Shown piece after piece: positions 25,742-38,285 of a stretch of 44,232 bases of DNA. The notes beneath the pieces are model-generated. The model saw only the letters and a program-made list of their open reading frames with translations. It was not told the DNA's origin and ran no database searches. Within the stretch, counting starts at the first letter, position 1. The number at the start of each line of letters is the position of its first letter. The DNA is from Planctomycetota bacterium (GTDB lineage: Bacteria; Planctomycetota; UBA1135; UBA2386), in the NCBI GenBank assembly GCA_016795295.1, contig JAEUHP010000078.1, forward strand, positions 1 through 44,232, in the 5' to 3' direction. A program made the position numbers and the translations under genes.

Positions 25742-26308
25742 GTGACCACCCAGTTCGACCCCGCGGCGGCCAAACGCCGCCTTCTCCAGCTGATCCGCGA
25801 ACGCGCCTACAAGGACGGCATCGACATCGTGCTGGCCTCCGGCAAGCGCTCCAACTTCTACATCAACGGCAAGAAGGTCTCGCTGCATCCCGAAGGGCTG
25901 TGGCTGATCGCCAAACTGCTGCTCGAGAAGCTGAAGGCGCACCCCGAAGTCACCGCGGTCGGCGGCCTGACCATCGGCGCCGATCCGCTGGCCAGCGCGG
26001 TCGCCGCGCTGTCGTTCGAGACCGGCCAGAACCTGCACGCGTTCCTGGTGCGCAAGGAAGCCAAGGGCCACGGCACCGGCTCGCGCATCGAAGGCGACCT
26101 GGCCAAGGGGCAGAAGGTGGCCATCCTCGAGGACACCGTGACCACCGGCGGTTCGGCACTGAAGGCCATCGAAGCGGTGCGCGAAGCCGGCGCCGAGCCG
26201 GTGGTGGTGATGGCGATCGCCGACCGCGAAGATCCCGACGCCGATGCGTTCCGCAAGCAGTGGCGCATCGAGTCGCTGGTGACGCTCAGCGAAATCCGCA
26301 GCCGCTGA
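25742..26308 (+). CDS. pyrE: Orotate phosphoribosyltransferase
   Basis: A 188-residue enzyme that joins orotate to PRPP to form OMP. The PRPP motif AILEDTVTTGGSA lies at 127-139, the flexible catalytic loop RKEAKGHG at 104-111, and the N-terminal SGKRSNFYINGKKV is the orotate-site segment. The GTG at 25,742 gives the usual length. The next gene starts 5 bp after the stop, so the fusion protein gene is probably in the same transcript. Confidence 0.95.
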   Translation: MTTQFDPAAAKRRLLQLIRERAYKDGIDIVLASGKRSNFYINGKKVSLHPEGLWLIAKLLLEKLKAHPEVTAVGGLTIGADPLASAVAALSFETGQNLHAFLVRKEAKGHGTGSRIEGDLAKGQKVAILEDTVTTGGSALKAIEAVREAGAEPVVVMAIADREDPDADAFRKQWRIESLVTLSEIRSR

Positions 26309-26313
26309 CCGAG

Positions 26314-27666
26314 ATGGCCCGCGCCGCGATCGTGCCCGCCGCCGGCCTCGGTTCGCGCATGGGCGCGGACAAGGCCCTGCTGCCGCTCGCAGGCAAGACC
26401 GCGATCGAACGCGTGGTCGCCACCTGCCGCGCCGCCGGCTGCCGCGACGTGCTGGTGGTGCGACGGAACGGTGCCGCTGCGCTGCCGAGCGGACTCGCCG
26501 CGACCGTGGTGGGCGTGCCACCGGGCGGCGCCATGGCCGACAGCCTGCGCGCCGCGCAGACCAACCTCGCCAGCGACGTCACCGCAGTGCTGGTGTTCCC
26601 AGTCGATCATGCACTGGTCGAAGCCGACACCGCGCTGGCGCTGCTGGCCTGCCTGGGCCCCGAGACCGAAGTGGCGCTGCCGCTCTACCGCGACCGACCC
26701 GGGCACCCGATCGCGCTGACCCGTGCGCAGTTCGCCGGCATCGGCGCCCCGAACGCCGTGCTGCGCGAGGTGGTGCGCGCTGCGGGCTCGCGTGTGCGTG
26801 CGGTGCCCACCGCCAACCCATGGGTGCACGCCGACCTCGACCACCCCGAGGACCTGCGCGCCGCCCAGTGCGCCCTGGCCGGCGCGCCCTGGAGCACGGT
26901 GGCGCAGATGTTCCGCCATCGCAGCCACCGCGCCTACCGGCCCGAGCCGATCCCGGCCGAACAGCTCGAACGCCTGGTCGACGCCGCCCGCCACGCTTCG
27001 ACCTCGAGCTTCATCCAGGCCTACAGCGTGGTGGCCGTGACCGACGCAGCGCAGCGCGCCGCCTGTGCCCGGCTGTGCGCCGACCAACCGCACATCCACT
27101 CAGCGCCGGTGTTCGCCGCGGTCTGCGCCGACCTGCACAAACTCGCGGCAGCGTGCGGGCAGCACGGCACCAGCCTGCAGGCGCAGAGCTTCGAACTGTT
27201 CCTGCAAGCGACCGTCGACGCCGCACTGCTCGGCCAGAACCTGCAGCTCGCCGCCGAAGCCGAGGGCCTCGGCGCCTGCATGATCGGCGCAGCGCGCAAC
27301 CACCCGATCGAACTGGCGGCCCTGCTGGGCCTGCCACCGCACGCCTACGTGGTGTTCGGCATGACGCTCGGACGCCCCGCCGACGACCCGGTGCCGCGCG
27401 GGCGCATGCCGCTGGCCGGCGTGCTGCACTGGGAGCGCTACGACACCGCCCGCACCGCCGAAGTGCTCGCTCTTGCCGACGCCGGCATGCGCGCCTGGAG
27501 CCGACGCACCAACGCCGAGCGCGGCGGCTACCAGGGCCGTCCAGTCAGCGAACAGAAGGGCTGGTCCGAACGCATGGCGACCCTGTGGGGCGCCCGCAGC
27601 GACTACGCCCAGAGCCGCCGCACCTTGGTCGAAGAACTGCGGCGCCTGGGTTTTGGGCTCGAGTGA
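26314..27666 (+). CDS. Fusion: MobA-like nucleotidyltransferase + NfsA-like nitroreductase
   Basis: A 450-residue two-domain protein. Residues 1-187 are a MobA/MocA-like NTP-transferase: AAGLGSRMGADK at 9-20 with PLAG after it, and PVDHAL near 96-101 where the family has its metal-site Asp. Residues about 195-450 are an FMN nitroreductase like NfsA: RHRSHRAYRPEPIP at 201-214, the STSSFIQAYSVV block at 229-240, QATVDAALLGQNLQLAAEAEGLG, and the end RMPLAGVLHWERYD plus a C-terminal tail. The domains join in frame without a gap or stop, and codon use is even across the junction, so it is unlikely to be a sequencing join. I do not know a precedent for this pairing. It starts 5 bp after pyrE. Confidence 0.85.
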   Translation: MARAAIVPAAGLGSRMGADKALLPLAGKTAIERVVATCRAAGCRDVLVVRRNGAAALPSGLAATVVGVPPGGAMADSLRAAQTNLASDVTAVLVFPVDHALVEADTALALLACLGPETEVALPLYRDRPGHPIALTRAQFAGIGAPNAVLREVVRAAGSRVRAVPTANPWVHADLDHPEDLRAAQCALAGAPWSTVAQMFRHRSHRAYRPEPIPAEQLERLVDAARHASTSSFIQAYSVVAVTDAAQRAACARLCADQPHIHSAPVFAAVCADLHKLAAACGQHGTSLQAQSFELFLQATVDAALLGQNLQLAAEAEGLGACMIGAARNHPIELAALLGLPPHAYVVFGMTLGRPADDPVPRGRMPLAGVLHWERYDTARTAEVLALADAGMRAWSRRTNAERGGYQGRPVSEQKGWSERMATLWGARSDYAQSRRTLVEELRRLGFGLE

Positions 27667-27683
27667 CGGCGTCGAGTGACGGC
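27658..27683. repeat. 13 bp tandem duplication over a stop codon
   Basis: The segment CTCGAGTGACGGCG is followed at once by TCGAGTGACGGC, so the last codons and TGA of the fusion gene are duplicated. It resembles the stop-spanning repeats at 11,129-11,179 and 28,260-28,310. Confidence 0.7.
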
Positions 27684-27773
27684 AAGGTCCGCTGCGATCG
27701 GGGGTCGGCCGCTGCCATCGCAGCCGCTCCCCGTGCCGCGCTGCCTGCCGAGGCTCTCGCGGGATAGACTGCC

Positions 27774-28274
27774 ATGCCCCCTTTGCTCATGAGCAACAAG
27801 CCGATCGTTCTCCTGTGCCTCGCGGGCGCCCTCGGCGCCGTCTGGTGGGCGCTGCGCAACCCTCCCGAGACCCCGCAACCGCCGGCCCCGGACGCGCCAG
27901 CCCCGGCCGAAAAGCCGCCCACGCCGATGCCCCCACCGCAGCCGGTGGCAGTGGCCCTGACCTTCCCCAAGGTGGAGCAGGTGCCGGAGAACGAACGGCT
28001 GAGCATGCCCGACGGCTCGTTCGTACCGACGCTGAACGGGGTCAAGAACCCGGCCAAGATCGCCTGGGGCGAGTTTCCCTACTCTCCGGTGGTCCGGATC
28101 CAGAAGGACCCGACCCTCGACTGGTACGTGCACGCCGACGGCACCTACACGACCACGATCATGCAGTGGCGCAGTGACCTGGGGCGCGAGGATCCGGTGA
28201 CGCTGTGCCTGCATCCGGCGCAGGCCACCGCAGTGGAAGCGCCCGACGAAGCCAGCGGCCCGCCCAAGCGCTGA
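27774..28274 (+). CDS. Small exported or membrane-anchored protein, unknown
   Basis: A 166-residue protein with an N-terminal hydrophobic helix (about residues 9-27: PIVLLCLAGALGAVWWAL), then a Pro/Ala-rich linker (about 30-58) and a small domain (about 60-145) with FVPTLNGVKNPAKIAWGEFPYSP and WYVHADGTYTTTIMQWRSD. No family is recognised. The ATG at 27,774 is used; an ATG at 27,789 would start directly before the helix. It has its own 107 bp upstream gap and ends before a strong hairpin. Confidence 0.75.
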   Translation: MPPLLMSNKPIVLLCLAGALGAVWWALRNPPETPQPPAPDAPAPAEKPPTPMPPPQPVAVALTFPKVEQVPENERLSMPDGSFVPTLNGVKNPAKIAWGEFPYSPVVRIQKDPTLDWYVHADGTYTTTIMQWRSDLGREDPVTLCLHPAQATAVEAPDEASGPPKR

Positions 28275-28310
28275 GCCCGCCCAAGCGCTGGGCCCCGCTT
28301 GCGCTGTGCC
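28260..28310. repeat. Three tandem copies of a 17 bp unit across a stop codon
   Basis: CCGCCCAAGCGCTGAGC at 28,260-28,276 is repeated with one change at 28,277-28,293 (CCGCCCAAGCGCTGGGC) and more loosely at 28,294-28,310. The stop codon of the preceding gene is in the first copy. Confidence 0.8.
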
Positions 28311-28343
28311 CCCCATACGCTGCGCCAACGGGGGAGCGGAAAT

Positions 28344-28383
28344 GCAAACGGCCCACGGATCGTGCGATCCGTGGGCCGTTTGC
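28344..28383. terminator. Perfect 19 bp stem hairpin, likely bidirectional terminator
   Basis: GCAAACGGCCCACGGATCG and its exact reverse complement are separated by TG. The stem ends in AAA/TTT, and the hairpin lies between two convergent genes, so it can end transcription from both sides. Confidence 0.85.
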
Positions 28384-28453
28384 CTCTACCAAGGTTTGCC
28401 TCAACCGACGAACGCGTGGCACCGACGGCGTGCGCCGTCGGCCCACCCGCCGG

Positions 28454-29566
28454 TCAGAGCGTCTGCTTGGTGCAGGGGCTGGCGTAGCCGATGTTCGTGG
28501 CGGGGTCCAGAGCGACCGCCTGCTGGATCAGCGGCAGGCCGGCGATGAAGCTGCGCGTGGACGCACCGAACGTGATCACGTTGCTGGCGGAGCCGCCAAG
28601 GGTGAAGCCGAGGGCGATCATCTGCACCGACGCCTGGTTGACGCACATGGCGCCGAAGGAGCCCGGCAGGAAGCCCGCCAGCGGGAACTCGGGGCCGAAC
28701 GCCGGCGAGATGTCGGCGAGGAAGAACACCACGCTGTTGTCCGGGATGCCGGTGTGACGGAAGGTCATGCCGACGTCGTCCGCGCGGTTGGCGATGCGCG
28801 ACGGGCTGCGCGAATCGGGATTCAGGCCCGAGTGCATGCAGGTCGTGCCGGGGAAGGTGTTGGCGGGAACGTGGAACGGGTCGTTGTAGTGCAGAGCAGA
28901 AGCCACACCGGCCGGCGAGGTGAAGATCGGCTCAATGTGCGACTGGCGGCGCACCGCGAAGCCGTGCGTCAGCGTCGACGGGGTGTACTGGCCGGAGTAG
29001 GTGTTGCCCGGAGCGACGACGGGTTCGGCAAAGCCAGCCTCGTCGCGCACCGCCGAGGTCGCATCCCCTGCCGTGGCCCAGATCGACAGGCCATCCGTGA
29101 TCGGGTTGGTCCAACCGAGCGTGGTGCTGACACCGACGAACACGTCGGCATTGGCCGGCGCGGCGACCGGCGTGGCGAAGTTCGCCGACACCAAGAATGC
29201 GCCAGCACCGGTGCCGACCGGCAACGTGAAGTTGCCAGTGGTGGCCAACGGCGCAGCCGTGTTTGGCACGCCCGGCGTGGTCGATGCGGTGAAGGCCGTC
29301 AGCTGGTAGGTGTCCTGCGTCGCGAGGTCCTGGTCCTGGATGTCGAAGCGGAGACCCGTGAACACGCGGAAGCCGGGCTGCGTCACGTCGACGCCCCAGC
29401 CGGCATAGTTGGCCTGGTTGATGCGGGTGTAGATGGTCGCCGGCACGAAGTTCGCGCCGTTGCGGGACGTGAAGGTCACCGCCATGTTCAGGAAGGAGCT
29501 CAGATTGTTCTGGGCCACGAGGGAGCTCGTCGCGACGGCGACGGCGATCAGCAGGTGCTTGCGCAT
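28454..29566 (-). CDS. Secreted protein of unknown function
   Basis: A 370-residue exported protein with a clear signal peptide (MRKHLLIAVAVATSSLVAQ, cleavage about residue 19). The mature part is rich in Ala, Thr, Gly and Asn with alternating hydrophobic strands, suggesting beta structure, and has few Cys. The last ~50 residues (TFGASTRSFIAGLPLIQQAVALDP and after) look like a C-terminal beta module that recurs in secreted proteins of Planctomycetota; this is from memory. The start is set by the signal peptide. The 241 bp upstream region should hold its promoter. The next gene upstream is another secreted protein on the same strand. Confidence 0.85.
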   Translation of the reverse strand: MRKHLLIAVAVATSSLVAQNNLSSFLNMAVTFTSRNGANFVPATIYTRINQANYAGWGVDVTQPGFRVFTGLRFDIQDQDLATQDTYQLTAFTASTTPGVPNTAAPLATTGNFTLPVGTGAGAFLVSANFATPVAAPANADVFVGVSTTLGWTNPITDGLSIWATAGDATSAVRDEAGFAEPVVAPGNTYSGQYTPSTLTHGFAVRRQSHIEPIFTSPAGVASALHYNDPFHVPANTFPGTTCMHSGLNPDSRSPSRIANRADDVGMTFRHTGIPDNSVVFFLADISPAFGPEFPLAGFLPGSFGAMCVNQASVQMIALGFTLGGSASNVITFGASTRSFIAGLPLIQQAVALDPATNIGYASPCTKQTL

Positions 29567-29807
29567 GTTGCTCAGGAGGGAAGGGTGGAAAGAAGCTGCG
29601 GCCGACTCCAACCGGGAGCCACCGCTCGGTTCGGGAAGTTTACCCGCGCCCACCCGTGCGGGGACGGCAGGGCGCCGCAGAATCCCTGTCCAGTTTTCGT
29701 AACAAACCTCTCGACAACGTCTTGCGCTCAAACGTACTGACAGGCCCGCCCCGGACCGCCGGTTGCCCCGACGGCCCAACGCCAAGGCAGGACCCCGACA
29801 GCCCGCC
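29567..29807 (-). promoter_or_regulatory. Upstream region of secreted-protein gene, probable promoter
   Basis: This gap is noticeably richer in A/T than its surroundings around 29,690-29,740. On the minus strand TTGTCG followed 17 bases later by weak -10-like bases is visible. No operator or riboswitch structure was recognised. Confidence 0.3.
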
Positions 29808-31256
29808 TCAGATGCCGACCACCAGCGCCATGCCCACCGAGGTGCCGACCGGCACCGGATCGGCCAGCGCCGGATCGTAGGCGAGGATCTGCGCGGCAAT
29901 CGGCAGACCGACGAACACGCTCGCAGCCGGGATGCCCAGCGGCGCCGACGCTGCACCGAGGCCGTCCGCCAGCAGCAGCGGCGTGGCGAGCGGGCTCACG
30001 TAGATCAGGACCGTGGCCGGAGCGCCGGCCACCGGGAACCCGCTGCCGAGTGCACCCAGAGTCAGCAGCCCGAAGCCGAAGCCGTTCGGCACCAAGTTGC
30101 CGGCCGCCACGGTGAATGCCGTGTTGCCAACCAGTGGCAGGCCGTTCGCGGGTGCAATCGAGGGCACGCCGAACGTGGTCGGCGAACCCGCACCCGAATA
30201 CGCCACCACCGGCGCGCGGCGGACGAAGCGCACGCCGCGGAACGCAGTGTTGGTCGGCGCCGCAGCGAGGGTCGTGAACGTGCCCGGCCCAGCGCCCGTG
30301 TCGACCACGCTGACCAGCGCATTGCCGGTGGTCGTGGCGAACAACGTGGTGACCCCACCCACCACCGAGCCCGACAGGCCGCGGCAGCCCACCGTGGCAC
30401 CCGGCGACAGCAAGTAGGCCAACGACCACACGCCGCCGCTCTGCACCCACTTCTCGATGCCGCCGCTGCCGTTGGTGCGGTCGTCGGCGACGTAGACCGT
30501 GTCGGCGTCGGCGAAGAAGAAATCGTAGGGCGAGGGCGCCGTACTGGTCGGGAAGCCCGGCAGCAGCGCGGCGGTCTGGCCACTCGTGGTCGGCAAACCG
30601 ACACCGAGCGCGTTGACCCCGCGGTTGCTGCCGCTGCCGCTGGTGACGTAGAGCTGGCCGGCGAAGATGCCGGCAACGCGGATGTTGGTCGGCGCCGTAC
30701 TGTTCAGCGAGGTCCCCGTGGTGGCACCGAGCGGGGCGAACACCACGCCGCTGTTGCCCCCCACCGCCCAGAACCGGCTGCCGTCGTCGGTGGTCGCGCC
30801 GCGCACATTGTTGGCGCTGAGCAGGTTGTTGATCGAAGTGCTGGTGTCGACGCTGCCGTCGAGGCCGATGCGCGCGATCACGCGCGGCACGCTGGCGCTG
30901 GCCGTCGAGGCGATGCCCGTGGTGCCGGGCACCGCGGCATAACCCGCCGCCACCAGGAAATTGCCGTCGTCCGACTGGGTCAGGATGCCCTCGGAAGTCG
31001 CCGTTCCCGAGTTGCCGTAGGCCAAGTTCGCGCCACTGGCCGCAGTCGGCAGAGCGATCGACTGCACGAACCCGCCGGCCGGCGTGTACTCGTCGAGGAA
31101 CACCGGCGTCGCGGCATTGGTCAGCGCCGCGGCGCCGGTACCAATGCGCAGCACGGCGACATTGCCGGGCGCGATCTGGGCCTGGGCTGCGGCGGCGCAG
31201 GCCGCGACGGCGGCGAGCAACAGGGAAACGGGGCTACGAAGCGTCATGGTGGGCAT
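29808..31256 (-). CDS. Secreted repetitive beta-propeller-like protein
   Basis: A 482-residue exported protein. The signal peptide is MTLRSPVSLLLAAVAACAAAAQAQ, starting at the ATG at 31,256 or the nearby ATG at 31,247. The body holds repeated strand motifs such as DDGNFLVAAGYAAVPGT, DDGSRFWAVGGNSGVV, AGQLYVTSGSG and ADTVYVADDRTNGSGG, spaced about 50-60 residues apart, as in a beta-propeller. The N-terminal part (TPVFLDEYTPAGGFVQSIALP) is a phrase I associate with secreted proteins of Planctomycetota and Verrucomicrobiota. The C-terminal ~70 residues resemble those of the neighbouring secreted protein. Function unknown, likely cell surface. Confidence 0.8.
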   Translation of the reverse strand: MPTMTLRSPVSLLLAAVAACAAAAQAQIAPGNVAVLRIGTGAAALTNAATPVFLDEYTPAGGFVQSIALPTAASGANLAYGNSGTATSEGILTQSDDGNFLVAAGYAAVPGTTGIASTASASVPRVIARIGLDGSVDTSTSINNLLSANNVRGATTDDGSRFWAVGGNSGVVFAPLGATTGTSLNSTAPTNIRVAGIFAGQLYVTSGSGSNRGVNALGVGLPTTSGQTAALLPGFPTSTAPSPYDFFFADADTVYVADDRTNGSGGIEKWVQSGGVWSLAYLLSPGATVGCRGLSGSVVGGVTTLFATTTGNALVSVVDTGAGPGTFTTLAAAPTNTAFRGVRFVRRAPVVAYSGAGSPTTFGVPSIAPANGLPLVGNTAFTVAAGNLVPNGFGFGLLTLGALGSGFPVAGAPATVLIYVSPLATPLLLADGLGAASAPLGIPAASVFVGLPIAAQILAYDPALADPVPVGTSVGMALVVGI

Positions 31257-31474
31257 CTCGGGTGGTTGGAGAATCCGTCTGAGGGTCGGCAAGGTGGCCG
31301 ACAACGCACGGTACCGCACCAAGCCAACATGAAGAATCACCCTGCATCTTGCGCCCAGGCGGAACCGAACCGGCGGGCAGGGCCTACGCCGATCGGCCCA
31401 CCCGGTCCGAACGCCCTGCGCTTCCCTCCTCGGGGCGCACACCCTATCCTGCTCCCCCCGCCGAAATCCCGACC

Positions 31475-32644
31475 ATGAGCGATCCCTACAAGGCCCTCGA
31501 TTTCTTCAACGTCGACGAACTCTACAGCGACGAGGAGCGCATGATCCGCGACTCCGTCCGCACCTGGGTGTCGGACCGGTTCATGCCGGTCATCGAGGAG
31601 CACAACCGGGCGGCCACCTTCCCCACCCACCTGATCCCCGAACTGGGTGAGATGGGCGTCTACGGCGCCTCCCTCACCGGCTACGGCTGCGCCGGCCTGT
31701 CGCCGATCGCCAGCGGCCTGATCTGCCAGGAACTCGAACGCGGCGACTCGGGTCTGCGCTCGTTCGTGTCGGTGCAGGGCTCGCTCTGCATGTATCCGAT
31801 CTGGGCGTTCGGCAGCGAAGAGCAGAAGCAGCGCTACCTGCCGAAGATGGCCACGGGCCAGCTGATCGGCTGCTTCGGCCTCACCGAAGCCGACTTCGGC
31901 AGCAACCCCGGCGGCATGCTGACCAAGGCGGTCAAGGACGGCGACCACTACGTGCTGAACGGCAGCAAGTACTGGATCACCAACGGCACCTGCGCCGACG
32001 TCGCGGTGGTCTGGGCCAAGTGCGATGGCACCATCCGCGGCTTCCTGGTCGACAAGGGCACCAAGGGTTTCCAGGGCAAGCCGATCAAGAACAAGTTCTC
32101 GCTGCGCGCCTCGGACACCAGTGAGCTGGTGCTGCAGGACGTGCGCGTGCACAAGTCGCAGATGCTGCCCGGCGTCGAAGGCCTCAAGGGCCCCCTGTCC
32201 TGCCTGACGCAGGCGCGCTACGGCATCGCCTTCGGCGCGATCGGCGCGGCCCAGGCCGCGTTCGACGAAGCCTGCCGCTACAGCAAGATCCGCGTGCAGT
32301 TCGACAAGCCGATCGCGCGCTTCCAGCTGGTGCAGAACAAGCTGGTGTGGATGGCGGCCGAGATCACCAAGGCGCAGCTGATGTGCTGGAAGCTCGGCAA
32401 GATGAAGGAAGCCGGCACCATGCAGCACTTCCACGTGTCGATGGCGAAGCGCAATTCGTGCTGGATGGCCTTGGAGTGCTGCCGGTTGGGCCGCGACATC
32501 CTCGGCGCGAACGGCATCACCGACGAGTACCAGATGATGCGCCACATGTGCAATCTGGAGTCGGTGATCACCTACGAGGGCACGCACGACATCCACGGGC
32601 TGATCATCGGGCGGCAGCTGACCGGCGAAGACGCGATCCTGTAG
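31475..32644 (+). CDS. Acyl-CoA dehydrogenase, glutaryl-CoA dehydrogenase-like
   Basis: A 389-residue FAD acyl-CoA dehydrogenase. The segment RSFVSVQGSLCMYPI at 95-109 and the catalytic Glu368 in TYEGTHDIHGLIIGRQLTG match glutaryl-CoA dehydrogenase. That enzyme oxidises and decarboxylates glutaryl-CoA to crotonyl-CoA in Lys/Trp breakdown. FGLTEADFGSNPGGM is the FAD/substrate loop. The glutaryl assignment rests on these motifs; other acyl-CoA dehydrogenases are possible. No electron-transfer flavoprotein or other pathway genes are nearby. The ATG at 31,475 fits the family start. Confidence 0.88.
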   Translation: MSDPYKALDFFNVDELYSDEERMIRDSVRTWVSDRFMPVIEEHNRAATFPTHLIPELGEMGVYGASLTGYGCAGLSPIASGLICQELERGDSGLRSFVSVQGSLCMYPIWAFGSEEQKQRYLPKMATGQLIGCFGLTEADFGSNPGGMLTKAVKDGDHYVLNGSKYWITNGTCADVAVVWAKCDGTIRGFLVDKGTKGFQGKPIKNKFSLRASDTSELVLQDVRVHKSQMLPGVEGLKGPLSCLTQARYGIAFGAIGAAQAAFDEACRYSKIRVQFDKPIARFQLVQNKLVWMAAEITKAQLMCWKLGKMKEAGTMQHFHVSMAKRNSCWMALECCRLGRDILGANGITDEYQMMRHMCNLESVITYEGTHDIHGLIIGRQLTGEDAIL

Positions 32645-32716
32645 GTCGCGGCGGCTGGGGAGAAGCAGCAAGAGGGCGACGAGCCCCACGCGTCCCTGGC
32701 CAAGCGATCCGCGGTG

Positions 32717-33193
32717 TCAGCCTCGCTTGGTCACGCGCTCCAATGCCTCGACATCGAGCAAGTCCTTGGGGCGGCCAGTAGCGCGCTTGTTCGCCAGCAA
32801 AGTCGTCAGACCCAAGAACGGCACGCGCCGCTCACCCCAAGACACTTCGACCCTGGCCTCCCACGCCTCGTCGAACGTGGACCCCGAGATGCCAGTGACC
32901 AAGTCGATGCGGCGCGGCGGGACGCCGAACTGAACCACCATGTCGGGCCGGGCGAAGTCGGCAACTTCGACACCAAGAGCCTGAACCGGAGCGCCAAAAC
33001 GGCGCAGAGCCAGCCAAGTGCGCTCAGCATTGGCTGCGCAAGGCCGAACGAACACATCCAGATCGCCGGTGGTCCGCGGGTGGCCATGCAGAGACACGGC
33101 GAAGGCTCCAATAACCAAAAACTCGACGCCGGCGTCGCACAGCGCTGCCACCATGTCGAGGAAGTCCGGATTGAGCCCCTCGACACCCTTCAT
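32717..33193 (-). CDS. Nucleotidyltransferase (AbiEii/MNT-like)
   Basis: A 158-residue nucleotidyltransferase-fold protein. GAFAVSLHGHPRTTGDLDVFV at about 29-49 holds the helix-capping Gly and the metal-binding Asp44 and Asp46. A later segment (RPDMVVQFGVPPRRIDLVTG) gives the usual strand with a third acidic residue. Proteins like this are found as stand-alone enzymes or as toxin-like partners in two-gene modules. The ATG at 33,193 overlaps the stop of the upstream gene (ATGA), so the two are translationally coupled. Confidence 0.88.
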   Translation of the reverse strand: MKGVEGLNPDFLDMVAALCDAGVEFLVIGAFAVSLHGHPRTTGDLDVFVRPCAANAERTWLALRRFGAPVQALGVEVADFARPDMVVQFGVPPRRIDLVTGISGSTFDEAWEARVEVSWGERRVPFLGLTTLLANKRATGRPKDLLDVEALERVTKRG

Positions 33194-33456
33194 TCCGCAG
33201 GCTCCTCGCCGCGTCGGAATTTGCGGATCGGCATGTTGGCGCGGTCGTACTCGGGAATCGGCTTGCCGGCCAAGGTCCAAGCCTGGACCACCAGCTCCCA
33301 CATGGCTCCCAAGCAGGCTTCTGGCGAACCCACGGGTTCGTCGGCTACCTGGTCGCCGAGCTTGGCGACGCGCACCGGCCACGCGGCGCGGGCGGCGCGG
33401 CGCGCGGCAGCCTCAACATCGCCAGGCACTTCCGTCGGCAAGGTCACTCTGTCCAT
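33190..33456 (-). CDS. Small partner protein of nucleotidyltransferase
   Basis: An 88-residue protein immediately upstream of the nucleotidyltransferase, overlapping it by 4 bp. The N-terminal half is Arg/Ala-rich. The C-terminal half (SPEACLGAMWELVVQAWTLAGKPIPEYDRANMPIRKFRR) is a pattern I have seen in small proteins paired with nucleotidyltransferases in other bacteria. Such a pair could be toxin-antitoxin-like; the sequence does not prove it. The ATG at 33,456 gives a start at MDRVTLPTEV; upstream in-frame codons look non-coding. Confidence 0.7.
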   Translation of the reverse strand: MDRVTLPTEVPGDVEAAARRAARAAWPVRVAKLGDQVADEPVGSPEACLGAMWELVVQAWTLAGKPIPEYDRANMPIRKFRRGEEPAE

Positions 33457-33629
33457 TCTACCAACCAGCGGCAAGGCTCGCACGGGCCGACCCAGACGCC
33501 AACGGCACCAACACGCTTCCAGCCCACTCCATCCCCGCCTCTCTACGCCCCTTGCCCCGTAGGCCAACACCGTAGCTCGGCGACCATACACCCTCGGCGC
33601 GGCCCCATTCCCCCGCGCCCGAGGCACCC

Positions 33630-37204
<3,575 letters not shown>

Positions 37205-37208
<4 letters not shown>

Positions 37209-38203
37209 ATCTCTGCACCGAGTTCCTGGGCTGGACGCTGCCGCATCCCTTCATCGCCGGCGCCTCGCCGCTCACCGACCATCTCGACCGCATCAAGCGC
37301 CTCGAAGACGCCGGGGTGGCCGCGGTGGTGCTGCGCTCGCTGTTCGAAGAGCAGATCGTCCACGAAGCAGAGGCCCACCACCACGCCGAGGTGCTGCACA
37401 GCGATGCCCACGGCGAAGCCGCGAGTTACCTGCCCGATCCCGAGGGCGTGGCGTTCGGCCCGGACGAATACCTGGAGCACGTGCGGGCGGTGAAGCAGGC
37501 AGTCGGTGTACCGGTGCTGGCTTCCCTGAATGGCACCAGCGAAGGGGGCTGGATCGACTACGCGAAGGCGATCGACCAAGCCGGCGCCGACGGGCTCGAA
37601 CTCAATCTCTACGCCGTCGCCACCGACGCCGGAGAGAGCGCGGAGGAGATCGAGAACCGCACCTTCGAGGTCGTGCAGGCGGTGAAACGCTCGGTGCGCA
37701 TGCCGGTGGTGGTCAAGCTGTCGCCGTTCTACACGTCGCTGGCGAATCTGGCGCTGCGGCTGCAGTCGGCCGGCGCCAACGGCTTCGTGCTGTTCAATCG
37801 GTTCTTCGAGCCCGACATCGACCTCGAAGCGCTCGAAGTGCGGCCGCATCTGGAGCTGTCCACTTCGCACGAACTGCTGCTGCGGCTGCGCTGGCTGGCG
37901 ATCCTCTCGGGGCAGTTGGACACGAGTCTGGCGGTCAGCGGCGGGGTGCACACGCCGCGCGACGCGATCAAGGCGGTGATGTGTGGTGCGCACGCGGTGC
38001 AGTTGGTGGCGGCGCTGCTGCGCGGGGGGCCGCAGGTGCTGACCGAGCTGCGCACGGGAGTCGCGGAATGGCTGGAGCAGAACGGTTACCGGTCGCTGCA
38101 GCAGATGCGGGGCAGCATGGATCAGAGTCGGAATCCGGATCCGAAGGCGTTCGAGCGGGGGAACTATGTGCGGTTGTTGCAGACTTGGCGGGGGCTGGAG
38201 TGA
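37205..38203 (+). CDS. Dihydroorotate dehydrogenase-like FMN protein coupled to nifJ
   Basis: A 332-residue TIM-barrel flavoprotein of the PyrD family. LEDAGVAAVVLRSLFEEQI, GVPVLASLNGTSEGGW, DGLELNLYA, PVVVKLSPFYTS and SGGVHTPRDAIKAVMCGAHAVQL mark the usual FMN and substrate strands. It is not the canonical pyrD by layout: it follows nifJ (GTG at 37,205 overlapping the TGA) rather than pyrimidine genes, and pyrE is 11 kb away. Genes of this kind often follow pyruvate:ferredoxin oxidoreductase, so it may use ferredoxin or another partner. Its reaction is inference. It ends 82 bp before the first attC of the cassette array. Confidence 0.9.
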
Positions 38204-38285
38204 GTGTGGGCGCTCGAGGTGGGTCCGATCGCGGGGCCGTGCGCAAGTGAACGAGGCTCAGCTGTACGGACATGCCAGGTCGATC

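Noticed and set aside
29690..29740. Small RNA or riboswitch upstream of the secreted protein
   Set aside because: Only slight AT enrichment is seen, without a conserved fold.
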